Shown here in pieces: positions 25,760 to 33,877 of a stretch of DNA of 64,000 nt. This DNA is from Rhizobium sp. Root483D2. Lineage in GTDB: Bacteria; Pseudomonadota; Alphaproteobacteria; Rhizobiales; Rhizobiaceae. How positions within the stretch are numbered: the stretch's first letter is position 1; each line of letters opens with the position of its first letter. The notes under the pieces were generated by a model. That model was not told the DNA's origin. It did no database searches and saw only the letters and a program-made list of their open reading frames with translations. A program made the position numbers and the translations under genes. The DNA lies in the NCBI RefSeq assembly GCF_001426685.1, contig NZ_LMFB01000018.1, positions 37,149 to 101,148 on the forward strand, read 5' to 3'.

Positions 25760-28639
25760 CTACTCCGCAGCCTCCAGCTTGCCGGAAATCCGGCGGGACT
25801 GGCGGGCTTGTTCGTCGTAGTCGATCTGCCACTGCGAGGGGCCGTTGGACGGCGAGATCTGCACTGCGGTGACCTTATACTCAGGGCAGTTGGTTGCCCA
25901 GTCGGAGAAGTCGGTGGTGATGACGTTGGCTTGCGTCGTCGGGTGGTGGAAGGTGGTGTAGACGACGCCGGTTGCGACGCGATCGGTAATGAGCGCGCGC
26001 AGCGTCGTATCGCCGGAGCGGCTTTGCAGCTTCACCCAGTCGCCATCGCGCACGCCGCGCAGTTCGGCATCGTGCGGGTGGATTTCCAGCCGGTCCTCCT
26101 CATGCCAGACGACATTGTCGGTGCGCCGGGTCTGGGCGCCGACATTGTACTGGCTGAGAATGCGGCCGGTGGTGAGCAGAAGCGGGAAGCGCGGGCCGGT
26201 CTTTTCGTCGGTCGCAACATATTCGGTGCGGATGAACTTGCCCTTGCCGCGCACGAAGCCGTCAATATGCATGATCGGCGATCCGAGCGGCGCCTTCTCG
26301 TTGCAGGGCCACTGTACGGAGCCCATCTTTTCCAGATAGTCGTAGGAGACCATGGCGAAGCTCGGCGTCGTTGCGGCGATCTCGTCCATGATCTCGGAGG
26401 GATGGGCGTAGTTCCAGGCAAGGCCCATCGCCTGCGCCAGCTTCTGCGTCACCTCCCAATCGGCATAGCCGTTGCGGGGCGTCATGACGCGGCGGACGCG
26501 GTTGATGCGGCGTTCGGCATTGGTGAACGTGCCGTCCTTTTCCAGGAAGGTCGAGCCCGGCAGGAAGACATGGGCGTAGTTGGCGGTTTCGTTGAGGAAC
26601 AGGTCCTGCACGACGACACATTCCATGGCGGCAAGGCCGGCCTGAACATGCTTGGTATCGGGGTCGGACTGAAGAATGTCCTCGCCCTGGATATAGATGC
26701 CTTTGAAAGAGCCATCGACGGCGGCGTCCAGCATGTTGGGAATGCGCAGGCCCGGTTCGTTGGAGATGGTGACGCCCCAGAGCTTTTCGAAGGTTTCGCG
26801 GGTCGCATCGTCGGAGACGTGACGATAGCCGGGAAGCTCGTGCGGGAAGGAGCCCATGTCGCAGGCGCCCTGAACATTGTTCTGGCCGCGCAGCGGATTT
26901 ACGCCGACGCCCGTACGGCCGATATTGCCGGTGGCCATGGCGAGGTTGGCAATGCCGATGACAGTGGTCGAGCCCTGGCTATGCTCGGTGACGCCGAGAC
27001 CGTAATAGATCGCGCCATTGCCGCCGGTGGCAAACAGGCGGGCCGCGCCGCGAACCTCTTCGGCGGGAACGCCGGTCAGCTGCTCGATGGCTTCGGGGCT
27101 ATGATGCGGCTCGGACACGAAGGATGCCCAATCCTCGAATTCCGACCAGTCGCAGCGTTCGCGGATGAATGTCTCGTCGAACAGGCCCTCGGTGACGATG
27201 ACATGGGCCAGCGCCGTGACGATCGCGACATTGGTGCCCGGGCGCAGCGGCAGGTGATGCGACGCCTTGATATGCGGCGAGGAAACCATGTCGGTGCGGC
27301 GCGGATCGATGACGATCAGCTTGGCGCCCTGACGCAGGCGCTTCTTCAGGCGCGAGGCAAAGACCGGGTGGCCATCGGTCGGGTTGGCGCCGATGATGAT
27401 AACGACATCGGTAAATTCGACCGAATCGAAATTCTGCGTGCCGGCCGAGGTGCCGAAGGTGGCGCCGAGGCCATAGCCGGTCGGCGAGTGGCAGACGCGG
27501 GCGCAGGTATCGACATTGTTATTGCCGAAGCCGGAGCGGATCAGCTTCTGGACGAGATAGGTTTCCTCGTTGGTGCAGCGCGAGGAGGTGATGCCGCCGA
27601 TGGATTCGCGGCCATATTGATACTGGATGCGGCGGAATTCGCTGGCCGTATGGGCAAGCGCCTCCTCCCAGCTGACTTCACGCCAGGGATCGCTGATCTT
27701 TTCGCGGATCATTGGGTTGAGAACGCGTTCCTTATGGGTCGAATAGCCATAGGCAAAACGGCCCTTGACGCAGGAATGGCCGCGATTGGCCTGTCCGTCT
27801 TTCCAGGGCACCATGCGCACCAGCTCTTCGCCGCGCATCTCCGCCTTGAACGAGCAGCCGACGCCGCAATAGGCGCAGGTGGTGACGACGGAATGTTCGG
27901 GCTGGCCGATGGCGATGACGGATTTCTCGGTCAGCGTCGCCGTCGGGCAGGCCTGGACGCAGGCGCCGCAGGAGACGCATTCCGATTCCAGGAAGTTCTC
28001 GTGCATGCCGGGCGAAACGCGGGAGCCGAAGCCACGGCCCTCAATGGTCAGCGCAAACGTGCCCTGCACCTCTTCACAGGCCCGCACGCAGCGCGAACAG
28101 ACGATACATTTCGAGGGATCATAGGTGAAATAGGGATTGCTTTCGTCCTTCGGCATCCATTTGGCATTGATATCGCCGTTGTTGCGCGCCTTGACGTGGT
28201 TGTCGCCCTCGTAGCCATAGCGCACATCGCGTAGGCCGACGGCACCGGCCATGTCCTGCAGCTCGCAGTCGCCATTGGCAGCACAGGTCAGACAGTCCAG
28301 CGGGTGGTCGGAGATATAGAGTTCCATCACGCCCTTGCGGATGTCCTTCAGACGGCTCGTCTGGGTATGGACGGTGATGCCGGGGGCGACGGGGGTCGTG
28401 CAGGATGCCGGGGTGCCATTGCGTCCCTCGATCTCCACGAGACAGAGGCGGCAGGAGCCGAAGGCATCCACCATGTCGGTGGCGCAGAGCTTTGGCACCT
28501 GGATGCCGGCTTCCATCGAAGCCCGCATGATCGAGGTGCCCTCCGGCACCGTGATCTCGTTGCCATCAATGGTCAGCGTCACCATCTTTTCCGAGCGGGA
28601 GGCGGGTGTGCCGAAGTCGATTTCAGAGACGAGGGGCAT
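25760..28639 (-). CDS. fdsA: NAD-dependent formate dehydrogenase alpha subunit (molybdenum catalytic subunit)
   Basis: 959 residues, AGGAG seven bases before ATG 28639. N-terminal 2Fe-2S cysteines 52, 63, 66 and 80; a His112/Cys116/119/125 cluster site; two 4Fe-4S ferredoxin sets (178, 181, 184, 188 and 221, 224, 227, 231); then the bis-MGD domain with 4Fe-4S cysteines 255, 258, 262 and 290. The molybdenum ligand is Cys383, in CARVCHSPTGYG, followed by His384; it is cysteine, not selenocysteine. The enzyme oxidises formate to CO2 in the cytoplasm and passes electrons to FdsB for NAD+ reduction. Mosaic repeats lie on both sides of the gene. Confidence 0.96.
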   Translation of the reverse strand: MPLVSEIDFGTPASRSEKMVTLTIDGNEITVPEGTSIMRASMEAGIQVPKLCATDMVDAFGSCRLCLVEIEGRNGTPASCTTPVAPGITVHTQTSRLKDIRKGVMELYISDHPLDCLTCAANGDCELQDMAGAVGLRDVRYGYEGDNHVKARNNGDINAKWMPKDESNPYFTYDPSKCIVCSRCVRACEEVQGTFALTIEGRGFGSRVSPGMHENFLESECVSCGACVQACPTATLTEKSVIAIGQPEHSVVTTCAYCGVGCSFKAEMRGEELVRMVPWKDGQANRGHSCVKGRFAYGYSTHKERVLNPMIREKISDPWREVSWEEALAHTASEFRRIQYQYGRESIGGITSSRCTNEETYLVQKLIRSGFGNNNVDTCARVCHSPTGYGLGATFGTSAGTQNFDSVEFTDVVIIIGANPTDGHPVFASRLKKRLRQGAKLIVIDPRRTDMVSSPHIKASHHLPLRPGTNVAIVTALAHVIVTEGLFDETFIRERCDWSEFEDWASFVSEPHHSPEAIEQLTGVPAEEVRGAARLFATGGNGAIYYGLGVTEHSQGSTTVIGIANLAMATGNIGRTGVGVNPLRGQNNVQGACDMGSFPHELPGYRHVSDDATRETFEKLWGVTISNEPGLRIPNMLDAAVDGSFKGIYIQGEDILQSDPDTKHVQAGLAAMECVVVQDLFLNETANYAHVFLPGSTFLEKDGTFTNAERRINRVRRVMTPRNGYADWEVTQKLAQAMGLAWNYAHPSEIMDEIAATTPSFAMVSYDYLEKMGSVQWPCNEKAPLGSPIMHIDGFVRGKGKFIRTEYVATDEKTGPRFPLLLTTGRILSQYNVGAQTRRTDNVVWHEEDRLEIHPHDAELRGVRDGDWVKLQSRSGDTTLRALITDRVATGVVYTTFHHPTTQANVITTDFSDWATNCPEYKVTAVQISPSNGPSQWQIDYDEQARQSRRISGKLEAAE

Positions 28640-28701
28640 GGAGGGTCTCCTGCGTGAATGTCGCGGCGATATTTCTGTTGTGGGCGCGAGCGATGTGGCA
28701 C

Positions 28702-28832
28702 CTCTTCTCCCCGGCGGGGAGAAGGTGGCGCGTCGCGCCGGATGAGGGGGGCGAAGCCACGAATTGGAGGAAAGACCCCCTCATCGCCTCACTGCGTTCG
28801 GCACTTCTCCCCGCTGGGGAGAAGAGGGAGCA
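28702..28832. repeat. RIME-like mosaic element (copy D, complete) between fdsB and fdsA
   Basis: Hairpins at 28704-28724 and 28804-28824 (CTTCTCCCC/GGGGAGAAG, 3-base loops) flank GATGAGGGGG (28741-28750) and CCCCCTCATC (28776-28785). The architecture is the same as copy A. It sits in the 228-base gap inside the fds cluster. Confidence 0.8.
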
Positions 28833-28867
28833 AGCCGCTCGGTCCGTGTGGATAGGAAATTTCCGGA

Positions 28868-30424
28868 TCATTCCGCCGCCTCCACCAGAGGTGCCGGCCG
28901 GAAATCGTCCGGGAAGTGGTTCATCGCACTGGTCACCGGATAGGGTGTGAAGCCGCCGAGTGCGCAGAGCGAGCCGAATTTCATCGTGTTGCAGAGGTCG
29001 GCGAGCAGGGCGAGGTTCTTCTCGGGCTCGATCCCTTGCGCGATCTTTTCGGCGGTTTCCACGCCGCGGGTCGAGCCGATGCGGCAGGGGGTGCACTTGC
29101 CGCAGCTTTCGATGGCGCAGAATTCCATGGCGAAACGGGCCTGTTTCAGCATGTCGGCGGTGTCGTCGAAGACTGTAATGCCGGCATGGCCGATCAGGCC
29201 GTCCTTGGCTGCAAAGGCCTCGTAGTCGAATGGCGTGTCGAACAGGGCGCGGGGGAAGTAAGCGCCAAGCGGGCCGCCGACCTGCACGGCCTTGACCGGG
29301 CGCCCGCTTGCGGTGCCGCCGCCGATCTCATCGACGATCTGGCCGAGCGTCAGGCCGAAGGCCGCCTCGTACAGTCCACCATGCTTGACGTTGCCCGCGA
29401 TCTGGATCGGGATGGTGCCGCGCGAGCGGCCCATGCCGAAGTCCTTATAAAAGGCCGCGCCCTTGTCCATGATGACGGGTACTGAAGCAAGCGAGATAAC
29501 GTTGTTGATGACGGTCGGACAGTTGAACAGGCCCTTATGCGCCGGCAGCGGCGGCTTGGCGCGCACGATGCCGCGCTTGCCTTCCAGCGAGTTGAGAAGC
29601 GCCGTTTCCTCGCCGCAGACATAGGCGCCGGCGCCGGTGCGGATTTCGATGTCGAAAGCCCGGCCGCAGCCCATCACCGAAGGCCCCAGAATCCCGGCGG
29701 CACGGGCAATGCCGACAGCCTCGGTCATCGTTGCGATGGCGTGCGGATATTCCGAGCGGATATAGACGAAACCCTTGGTGGCGAGGGTTGCAAGACCGGC
29801 GATTGCCATGCCCTCGATCAGCACGAAGGGATCGCCCTCCATGATCATCCGGTCGGCAAAGGTGCCGCTGTCACCCTCGTCGGCGTTGCAGACGATATAT
29901 TTGCGGTCGCCGGCCGTATCGAGAACCGTTTTCCATTTGATGCCGGTCGGGAAGCCTGCGCCGCCGCGGCCGCGAAGGCCGCTTTCGGTGACCTGCGCCA
30001 CCACGTCGGCAGAGGTCATCGCCACGGCCTTGGCCAGGCCCTTCAGGCCGTCATTCGCCTTGTAGTCGTCCAGCGACAGCGGATCGATGATGCCGCAACG
30101 GGCAAAGGTGAGCCGCGTCTGGTTTTTCAGGAACGGCAGGTCCTCGGTCTTCCCGAGACAGAGCGGGTGGTAACTGCCGGTCACAAGGCCCGCATCCAAG
30201 AGAGAGGCAATATCGGAGGTCTTGACCGGACCATAGGCGATGCGGCCTTCAGGCGTTTCCACCTCGACCAAGGGTTCCAGCCAATGCAGGCCGCGCGAGC
30301 CATTTCGCACGATCGTGGCATCAAGGCCGCGCGTGCCGATCTCCTGCGACAATGCCTTGGCAACGCGATCGGCGCCAAGGGCCAATGCTGCTGCATCCTG
30401 GGGAACGAAAATCCGCACGGTCAT
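28868..30424 (-). CDS. fdsB: NAD-dependent formate dehydrogenase beta subunit (FMN/NADH)
   Basis: 518 residues, a fusion-type NuoF homologue: an N-terminal thioredoxin-like segment (about 1-110), then NADH-binding GRGGAGFPTG at 152-161, FMN-site CNADEGDSGTFADR, and 4Fe-4S cysteines 441, 444, 447 and 487. It accepts electrons from FdsA and reduces NAD+. Its ATG overlaps the fdsG stop (ATGA), so the two are translationally coupled. The following fdsA is separated by a mosaic repeat. Confidence 0.95.
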   Translation of the reverse strand: MTVRIFVPQDAAALALGADRVAKALSQEIGTRGLDATIVRNGSRGLHWLEPLVEVETPEGRIAYGPVKTSDIASLLDAGLVTGSYHPLCLGKTEDLPFLKNQTRLTFARCGIIDPLSLDDYKANDGLKGLAKAVAMTSADVVAQVTESGLRGRGGAGFPTGIKWKTVLDTAGDRKYIVCNADEGDSGTFADRMIMEGDPFVLIEGMAIAGLATLATKGFVYIRSEYPHAIATMTEAVGIARAAGILGPSVMGCGRAFDIEIRTGAGAYVCGEETALLNSLEGKRGIVRAKPPLPAHKGLFNCPTVINNVISLASVPVIMDKGAAFYKDFGMGRSRGTIPIQIAGNVKHGGLYEAAFGLTLGQIVDEIGGGTASGRPVKAVQVGGPLGAYFPRALFDTPFDYEAFAAKDGLIGHAGITVFDDTADMLKQARFAMEFCAIESCGKCTPCRIGSTRGVETAEKIAQGIEPEKNLALLADLCNTMKFGSLCALGGFTPYPVTSAMNHFPDDFRPAPLVEAAE

Positions 30425-30900
30425 GCCCGCACCTCCGCAACGAGGTCACGCACCGCATCCGCATCGAGCCGCCCGTGCACCTCGCCGTCGAGCATCGCGG
30501 CGGGTGCGGTGGAACAGAGCCCGAGACAATAGACGGGTTCCAGCGTCACCGCGCCATCGAGCGTCGTCTGGTGGAAATCGATGCCGAGCAGGGATTTTAC
30601 CCGTTCGGCCAGCGCATCGCCGCCCATCGATTGGCACGCTTCTGCCCGGCAGAGCTTGAGCACATGGCGGCCGGCCGGGTGATCGCGATAGTCGTGATAG
30701 AAGGAGACGACGCCGTGAACTTCGGCGCGCGACAGGTTGAGTTCGCGGGCGATGACCGGCAGGGCTTCCTGCGGCACATAGCCGAACTCGGCCTGGATCT
30801 CGTGCAGGATCGGCAGAAGCGGCCCTTCAAGCGACTTCATTTCGCTGACAATATCCAGCGTCCGTTCACCGATATCACGGCTTGATACATGCAGGTTCAA
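30421..30900 (-). CDS. fdsG: NAD-dependent formate dehydrogenase gamma subunit (2Fe-2S)
   Basis: 159 residues, NuoE-like thioredoxin fold. The 2Fe-2S ligands are Cys84 and Cys89 (LCRAEACQSMG) and Cys125 and Cys129 (YCLGLCSTAP). It completes the diaphorase module with FdsB. It is the first structural gene of the cluster; the 211 bases upstream hold a long hairpin and a LysR-type box. Confidence 0.94.
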   Translation of the reverse strand: MNLHVSSRDIGERTLDIVSEMKSLEGPLLPILHEIQAEFGYVPQEALPVIARELNLSRAEVHGVVSFYHDYRDHPAGRHVLKLCRAEACQSMGGDALAERVKSLLGIDFHQTTLDGAVTLEPVYCLGLCSTAPAAMLDGEVHGRLDADAVRDLVAEVRA

Positions 30901-30957
30901 CGTTCAGACCTCCCGAACTGAAATGAACAATCTGTCGTGATCTGCAATCCTTTAACC

Positions 30958-30985
30958 AAACGAAGTCCCCTCCAGAACTTCGTTT
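30958..30985. promoter_or_regulatory. 9-bp inverted repeat upstream of fdsG
   Basis: AAACGAAGT (30958-30966) and ACTTCGTTT (30977-30985) are perfect reverse complements with a 10-base loop. It lies about 60 bases before fdsG. It may be a leader hairpin, an operator, or a weak lysR terminator; no long T run follows. Confidence 0.5.
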
Positions 30986-31096
30986 ATCCGTGTTCCAGCC
31001 GGTAAGAGCCAGAAACACGCGGTTTTGCAGTCCACACACTGAAAACACAGGGTGTCAGCAGGTGGGAAGGGGGTCAATAGGCGTATTCCGTTAAGC

Positions 31097-31113
31097 GATA
31101 GATGTTTTCTATC
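31097..31113. promoter_or_regulatory. LysR-type box (ATAG-N7-CTAT) upstream of fdsG
   Basis: GATAGA and TCTATC are separated by 5 bases, giving ATAG-N7-CTAT, a form of the T-N11-A motif bound by LysR-type regulators. It overlaps the end of the lysR gene and lies about 200 bases upstream of fdsG. Confidence 0.5.
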
Positions 31114-32005
31114 AAAGAGCCTGCGCGTCAGCCAGAATGCGGGCCTCATGCAGCAGGGCTGAAACGAGCGGCGTGAACGGTTCGCGATGCGTTGCGACCA
31201 GGCCGACCGTGTGCCGGGCATCCGGTTCGATGATCGGGATCAGCTTGATGTCATCGTGAAAGCCGAAGGATTTCGCGACGTTATAGGGCATGATGCTGGC
31301 CCAGTGACCGGTGCGGACATGGGAGAACAGCACGATCATCGAGTTGGATTCCAGCGTTGGCGACACGGTGACGCCGGCTTCTGCAAAATGCTGGTTGATT
31401 ATGCGCCGGTTCTGCATGTCGGCCGTCAATAGGCAAAGCCGAATAGCTCCGACTTGCTTCCAGGTCACAGTTTCGCGATCGGCAAGGCTGGTGCCCGCAG
31501 CGGTAACCAGATGATAGCGCTCCACCTGCAACGGCACGCTGGTGACGCGGCCGAGCGGTTCGTTTTCCAGATAGGTGAGACCGGCATCGATCTCCAGGTT
31601 TTCCAGGAGGCCGAGGATTTTCAGGGATGTGGTGGAGAGAATGGAGAATGTGACGTCCGGATGCTTCTCCTGGAAGGGGCCGGTGATGCGCGGTACCATG
31701 GCAAGCGTGGTTGGAACCGCCGCCAGCCGGATATGACCGACAAGGCCACGGCGGGCGGCGCGCATCTCCTCGTGCATGGTGCGGCTATCACCAACGATCC
31801 GCCGTGCCCATTCCAGCACGCGCTGACCTTCCGGCGTCAGGCTCTGGTAGCGCGAGCCGCGATTGACCAGCATGACGCCGAGCTGATCCTCCAACTGCTT
31901 GATCGCAGCCGATAGCGTTGGCTGGGTGATGCCGCAGAGATCGGCGGCGCGGCCGAAATGGCGCTCCTGCGCCAGGGCGATGAAGAATTCCAGCTTATCG
32001 ATCAA
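31112..32005 (-). CDS. LysR family regulator, probable activator of the formate dehydrogenase cluster
   Basis: 297 residues from a TTG start at 32005, supported by GGGAGGG 7 bases upstream and by the typical family start MIDKLEFFIALAQERHFGRAA. An N-terminal winged helix-turn-helix (about 18-40, ADLCGITQPTLSAAIKQLE) is followed by the two-lobed effector domain. LysR regulators of fds operons are known in other bacteria (FdsR). Here the gene is on the same strand directly upstream of fdsG rather than divergent, and 30 bases downstream of the SDR gene, so it may be transcribed with either. Confidence 0.85.
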   Translation of the reverse strand: MIDKLEFFIALAQERHFGRAADLCGITQPTLSAAIKQLEDQLGVMLVNRGSRYQSLTPEGQRVLEWARRIVGDSRTMHEEMRAARRGLVGHIRLAAVPTTLAMVPRITGPFQEKHPDVTFSILSTTSLKILGLLENLEIDAGLTYLENEPLGRVTSVPLQVERYHLVTAAGTSLADRETVTWKQVGAIRLCLLTADMQNRRIINQHFAEAGVTVSPTLESNSMIVLFSHVRTGHWASIMPYNVAKSFGFHDDIKLIPIIEPDARHTVGLVATHREPFTPLVSALLHEARILADAQAL

Positions 32006-32035
32006 CCGCCACCCTCCCGCTGCGGAGATCTGCCC

Positions 32036-32806
32036 TTAGCAGATCAACTGGCCGCCATTCACTTCCAGCACCTGCCCGGTGATGTACCCCGAGAGCGCGT
32101 TCGACGCGAGGAACAAATAGGCCGGCGCGCAATCCTCGGCCGTGCCGAGCCGTAGCAAGGGGATAGTCTTGCGGGTGGCTTCGAGCTTTTCGGCGGATGA
32201 ATAGCGTTCGTGGAAATCGGTGGTGATCGTTCCCGGCGACACGCAGTTGACGCGAATGCCGTCCGGCGCCAGTTCGCGGGCGAGTGCCTTGGAATAGGTC
32301 GAGACGAAGGCCTTGGTGGCAGAATAGATCGCCGATCCAGCGCTGCCGCCGGTGAGGGCCGAGATGGAGACGGTGTTGACGATGGCCGGATGCGTGCCGC
32401 GCCGGATGAGCGGCAAGAGTGCGCGGGTGGTCTGCACCACGGAGGTCTGGTTCAGCTGAACCACCGTCTCATATTGCTCGTCCGTCAGTTCGCCGGCCAA
32501 AAACCGTCCGACCATCGTGCCGGCATTGTTGACGAGGACATCGATCGCCTGGAACCGCCTGGCAATACCGGCCGCCAGAAGCTCGATACCGCCTGCGGTC
32601 GAAAAATCGGCATAGGAGAGAAACGCCCGGCCTTCGGTCAGGGCCGCATCAAGAAAATCCGGCAGCGGTTCGCGCGCCATGCGGCCGCCGTGCAGATAGA
32701 CGGTGGCGCCGCAATCGAGAAACTGGCGTGCGACCTCCAGGCCGATGCCACGGCCGGCGCCGGTGACGACGATGTTGAGGCCCTTGAACAGAGATGGATG
32801 AAACAT
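32036..32806 (-). CDS. Short-chain dehydrogenase/reductase
   Basis: 256 residues from ATG 32806 with GGGAGGG 8 bases before it. Classical SDR motifs are intact: cofactor site TGAGRGIG, NNAGT, the catalytic Ser in VSISALTGG and YSATK with the active-site Tyr and Lys. The C-terminal NGGQLIC is unremarkable. The substrate cannot be told. It is divergent from glpR, and a polyol or sugar-alcohol role would fit that setting, but this is inference only. Confidence 0.85.
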   Translation of the reverse strand: MFHPSLFKGLNIVVTGAGRGIGLEVARQFLDCGATVYLHGGRMAREPLPDFLDAALTEGRAFLSYADFSTAGGIELLAAGIARRFQAIDVLVNNAGTMVGRFLAGELTDEQYETVVQLNQTSVVQTTRALLPLIRRGTHPAIVNTVSISALTGGSAGSAIYSATKAFVSTYSKALARELAPDGIRVNCVSPGTITTDFHERYSSAEKLEATRKTIPLLRLGTAEDCAPAYLFLASNALSGYITGQVLEVNGGQLIC

Positions 32807-32922
32807 GGTGAAAACCCTCCCGCGGCCGACAGGCTGTCGCATGATGACCGGAATTGCAACGCGGCGGTTCCGTCTTCCTGTTCCAAGGCTTCATTTTTCA
32901 AGCACTCGCCGCGTTTATGAAA

Positions 32923-32967
32923 TTGCGCTGCTTTCGTTTTTGCCTATTATGAAAGAAAACGAAAACG
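32923..32967 (+). promoter_or_regulatory. glpR promoter with TTTCGTTTT / AAAACGAAA operator
   Basis: A possible -35 TTGCGC (32923-32928) and -10 TATTAT (32945-32950) are 16 bases apart. A 9-bp inverted repeat, TTTCGTTTT (32932-32940) and AAAACGAAA (32956-32964), straddles the -10. The arms resemble the TTTTCG half sites known for GlpR in other bacteria, suggesting autorepression. Confidence 0.6.
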
Positions 32968-32983
32968 ACGGGGAGGAATAAAC

Positions 32984-33748
32984 ATGTATCTGACGGGGCG
33001 CCAGTCGGAAATCCTGGACCTTGCCAAGACCGAAGGCCGGGTTCTCGTCGATGAACTGGCGGCGCGCTTTTCTGTCACACCACAGACCATCCGCAAGGAC
33101 CTGAACGATCTCTGTGACGGCCGGGTGCTGACGCGTATCCACGGCGGGGCGATTTTTCCGCGCGGCAACGAGAATGTGAAATACGAGGCCAGACGTTCGA
33201 TCGCGGCCTTGGAAAAGCAGGCGATCGGCCAGGCGGCGGCGGCGATGATCCCGAACAATTCGTCGCTGTTCATCAATATCGGCACCACGACCGAAGCCGT
33301 CGGCGACGCGCTTCTCGACCACACGGAGCTGATGGTCATCACCAATAACATCAATGTTGCCAATCGGTTGCGGGTTTTTCCCTCGATCGAGGTGGTGATT
33401 GCCGGAGGCGTCGTGCGCGGTGCCGATGGCGGTATCGTCGGCGAGGCGGCGGTGGATTTCATCCGCCAGTTCAAGGTGGATTATGCCGTCATCGGCGCAT
33501 CCGCGATCGATCATGACGGCGCGCTTCTGGATTTCGATTATCGCGAAGTGAAAGTGGCGCAGGCGATTATCGCCAATGCGCGGCATGTCATTCTGGTGTC
33601 GGATTCAACCAAATTCGAGCGCACAGCGCCGGTCCGGATTGGCCATATTACCCAGGTTCACACCTTCATTACCGATATTTGTCCGATCGAGAACGTCCGC
33701 AATATCTGCCAGGAGCAGGATGTGCGGCTGATCGAAACCGCGCGCTGA
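32984..33748 (+). CDS. glpR: DeoR family repressor GlpR
   Basis: 254 residues, GGGGAGGA 8 bases before the ATG. An N-terminal DeoR helix-turn-helix (LVDELAARFSVTPQTIRKDLNDL, about 20-43, followed by IHGGA) precedes the sugar-phosphate sensing domain with NIGTTTEAVGDAL and ITNNINVANRL. GlpR proteins release DNA on binding glycerol-3-phosphate. Genes for glycerol-3-phosphate dehydrogenase and a glycerol transporter follow directly, which supports the name over other DeoR proteins. Confidence 0.88.
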   Translation: MYLTGRQSEILDLAKTEGRVLVDELAARFSVTPQTIRKDLNDLCDGRVLTRIHGGAIFPRGNENVKYEARRSIAALEKQAIGQAAAAMIPNNSSLFINIGTTTEAVGDALLDHTELMVITNNINVANRLRVFPSIEVVIAGGVVRGADGGIVGEAAVDFIRQFKVDYAVIGASAIDHDGALLDFDYREVKVAQAIIANARHVILVSDSTKFERTAPVRIGHITQVHTFITDICPIENVRNICQEQDVRLIETAR

Positions 33749-33786
33749 AATTGCTGATTTTAGCGGCGTCCTGTTTTCTATAAACA

Positions 33787-33833
33787 TTCGTTTGACATTC
33801 GTACGGTTTTCGCTTTAATTATTTTTGCTTTCG
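33787..33833 (+). promoter_or_regulatory. glpD promoter overlaid by helically phased TTCG repeats
   Basis: A sigma-70 type promoter TTGACA (33792-33797), 16-base spacer, TTTAAT (33814-33819) is covered by TTCG motifs at 33787, 33798, 33809 and 33830, spaced 11, 11 and 21 bases. They would lie on one face of the helix, as expected for cooperative binding of a repressor such as GlpR. Confidence 0.65.
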
Positions 33834-33877
33834 CATCTGCTCAAAATTGTGCAATGCGAAATGTGGGAGGGGAAGCA

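Noticed and set aside
25553-28234. 893-residue antisense frame over fdsA
   Set aside because: Arises from the codon bias of fdsA; no motif, and the sense gene is unambiguous.
25760-28639. Selenocysteine at the formate dehydrogenase active site
   Set aside because: The active-site codon encodes Cys383; no in-frame TGA occurs there.
13424-28832. CRISPR-like array formed by repeated CTTCTCCCC hairpins
   Set aside because: Copies are kilobases apart, not regularly spaced, and there are no spacers or cas genes; they fit dispersed intergenic repeats.
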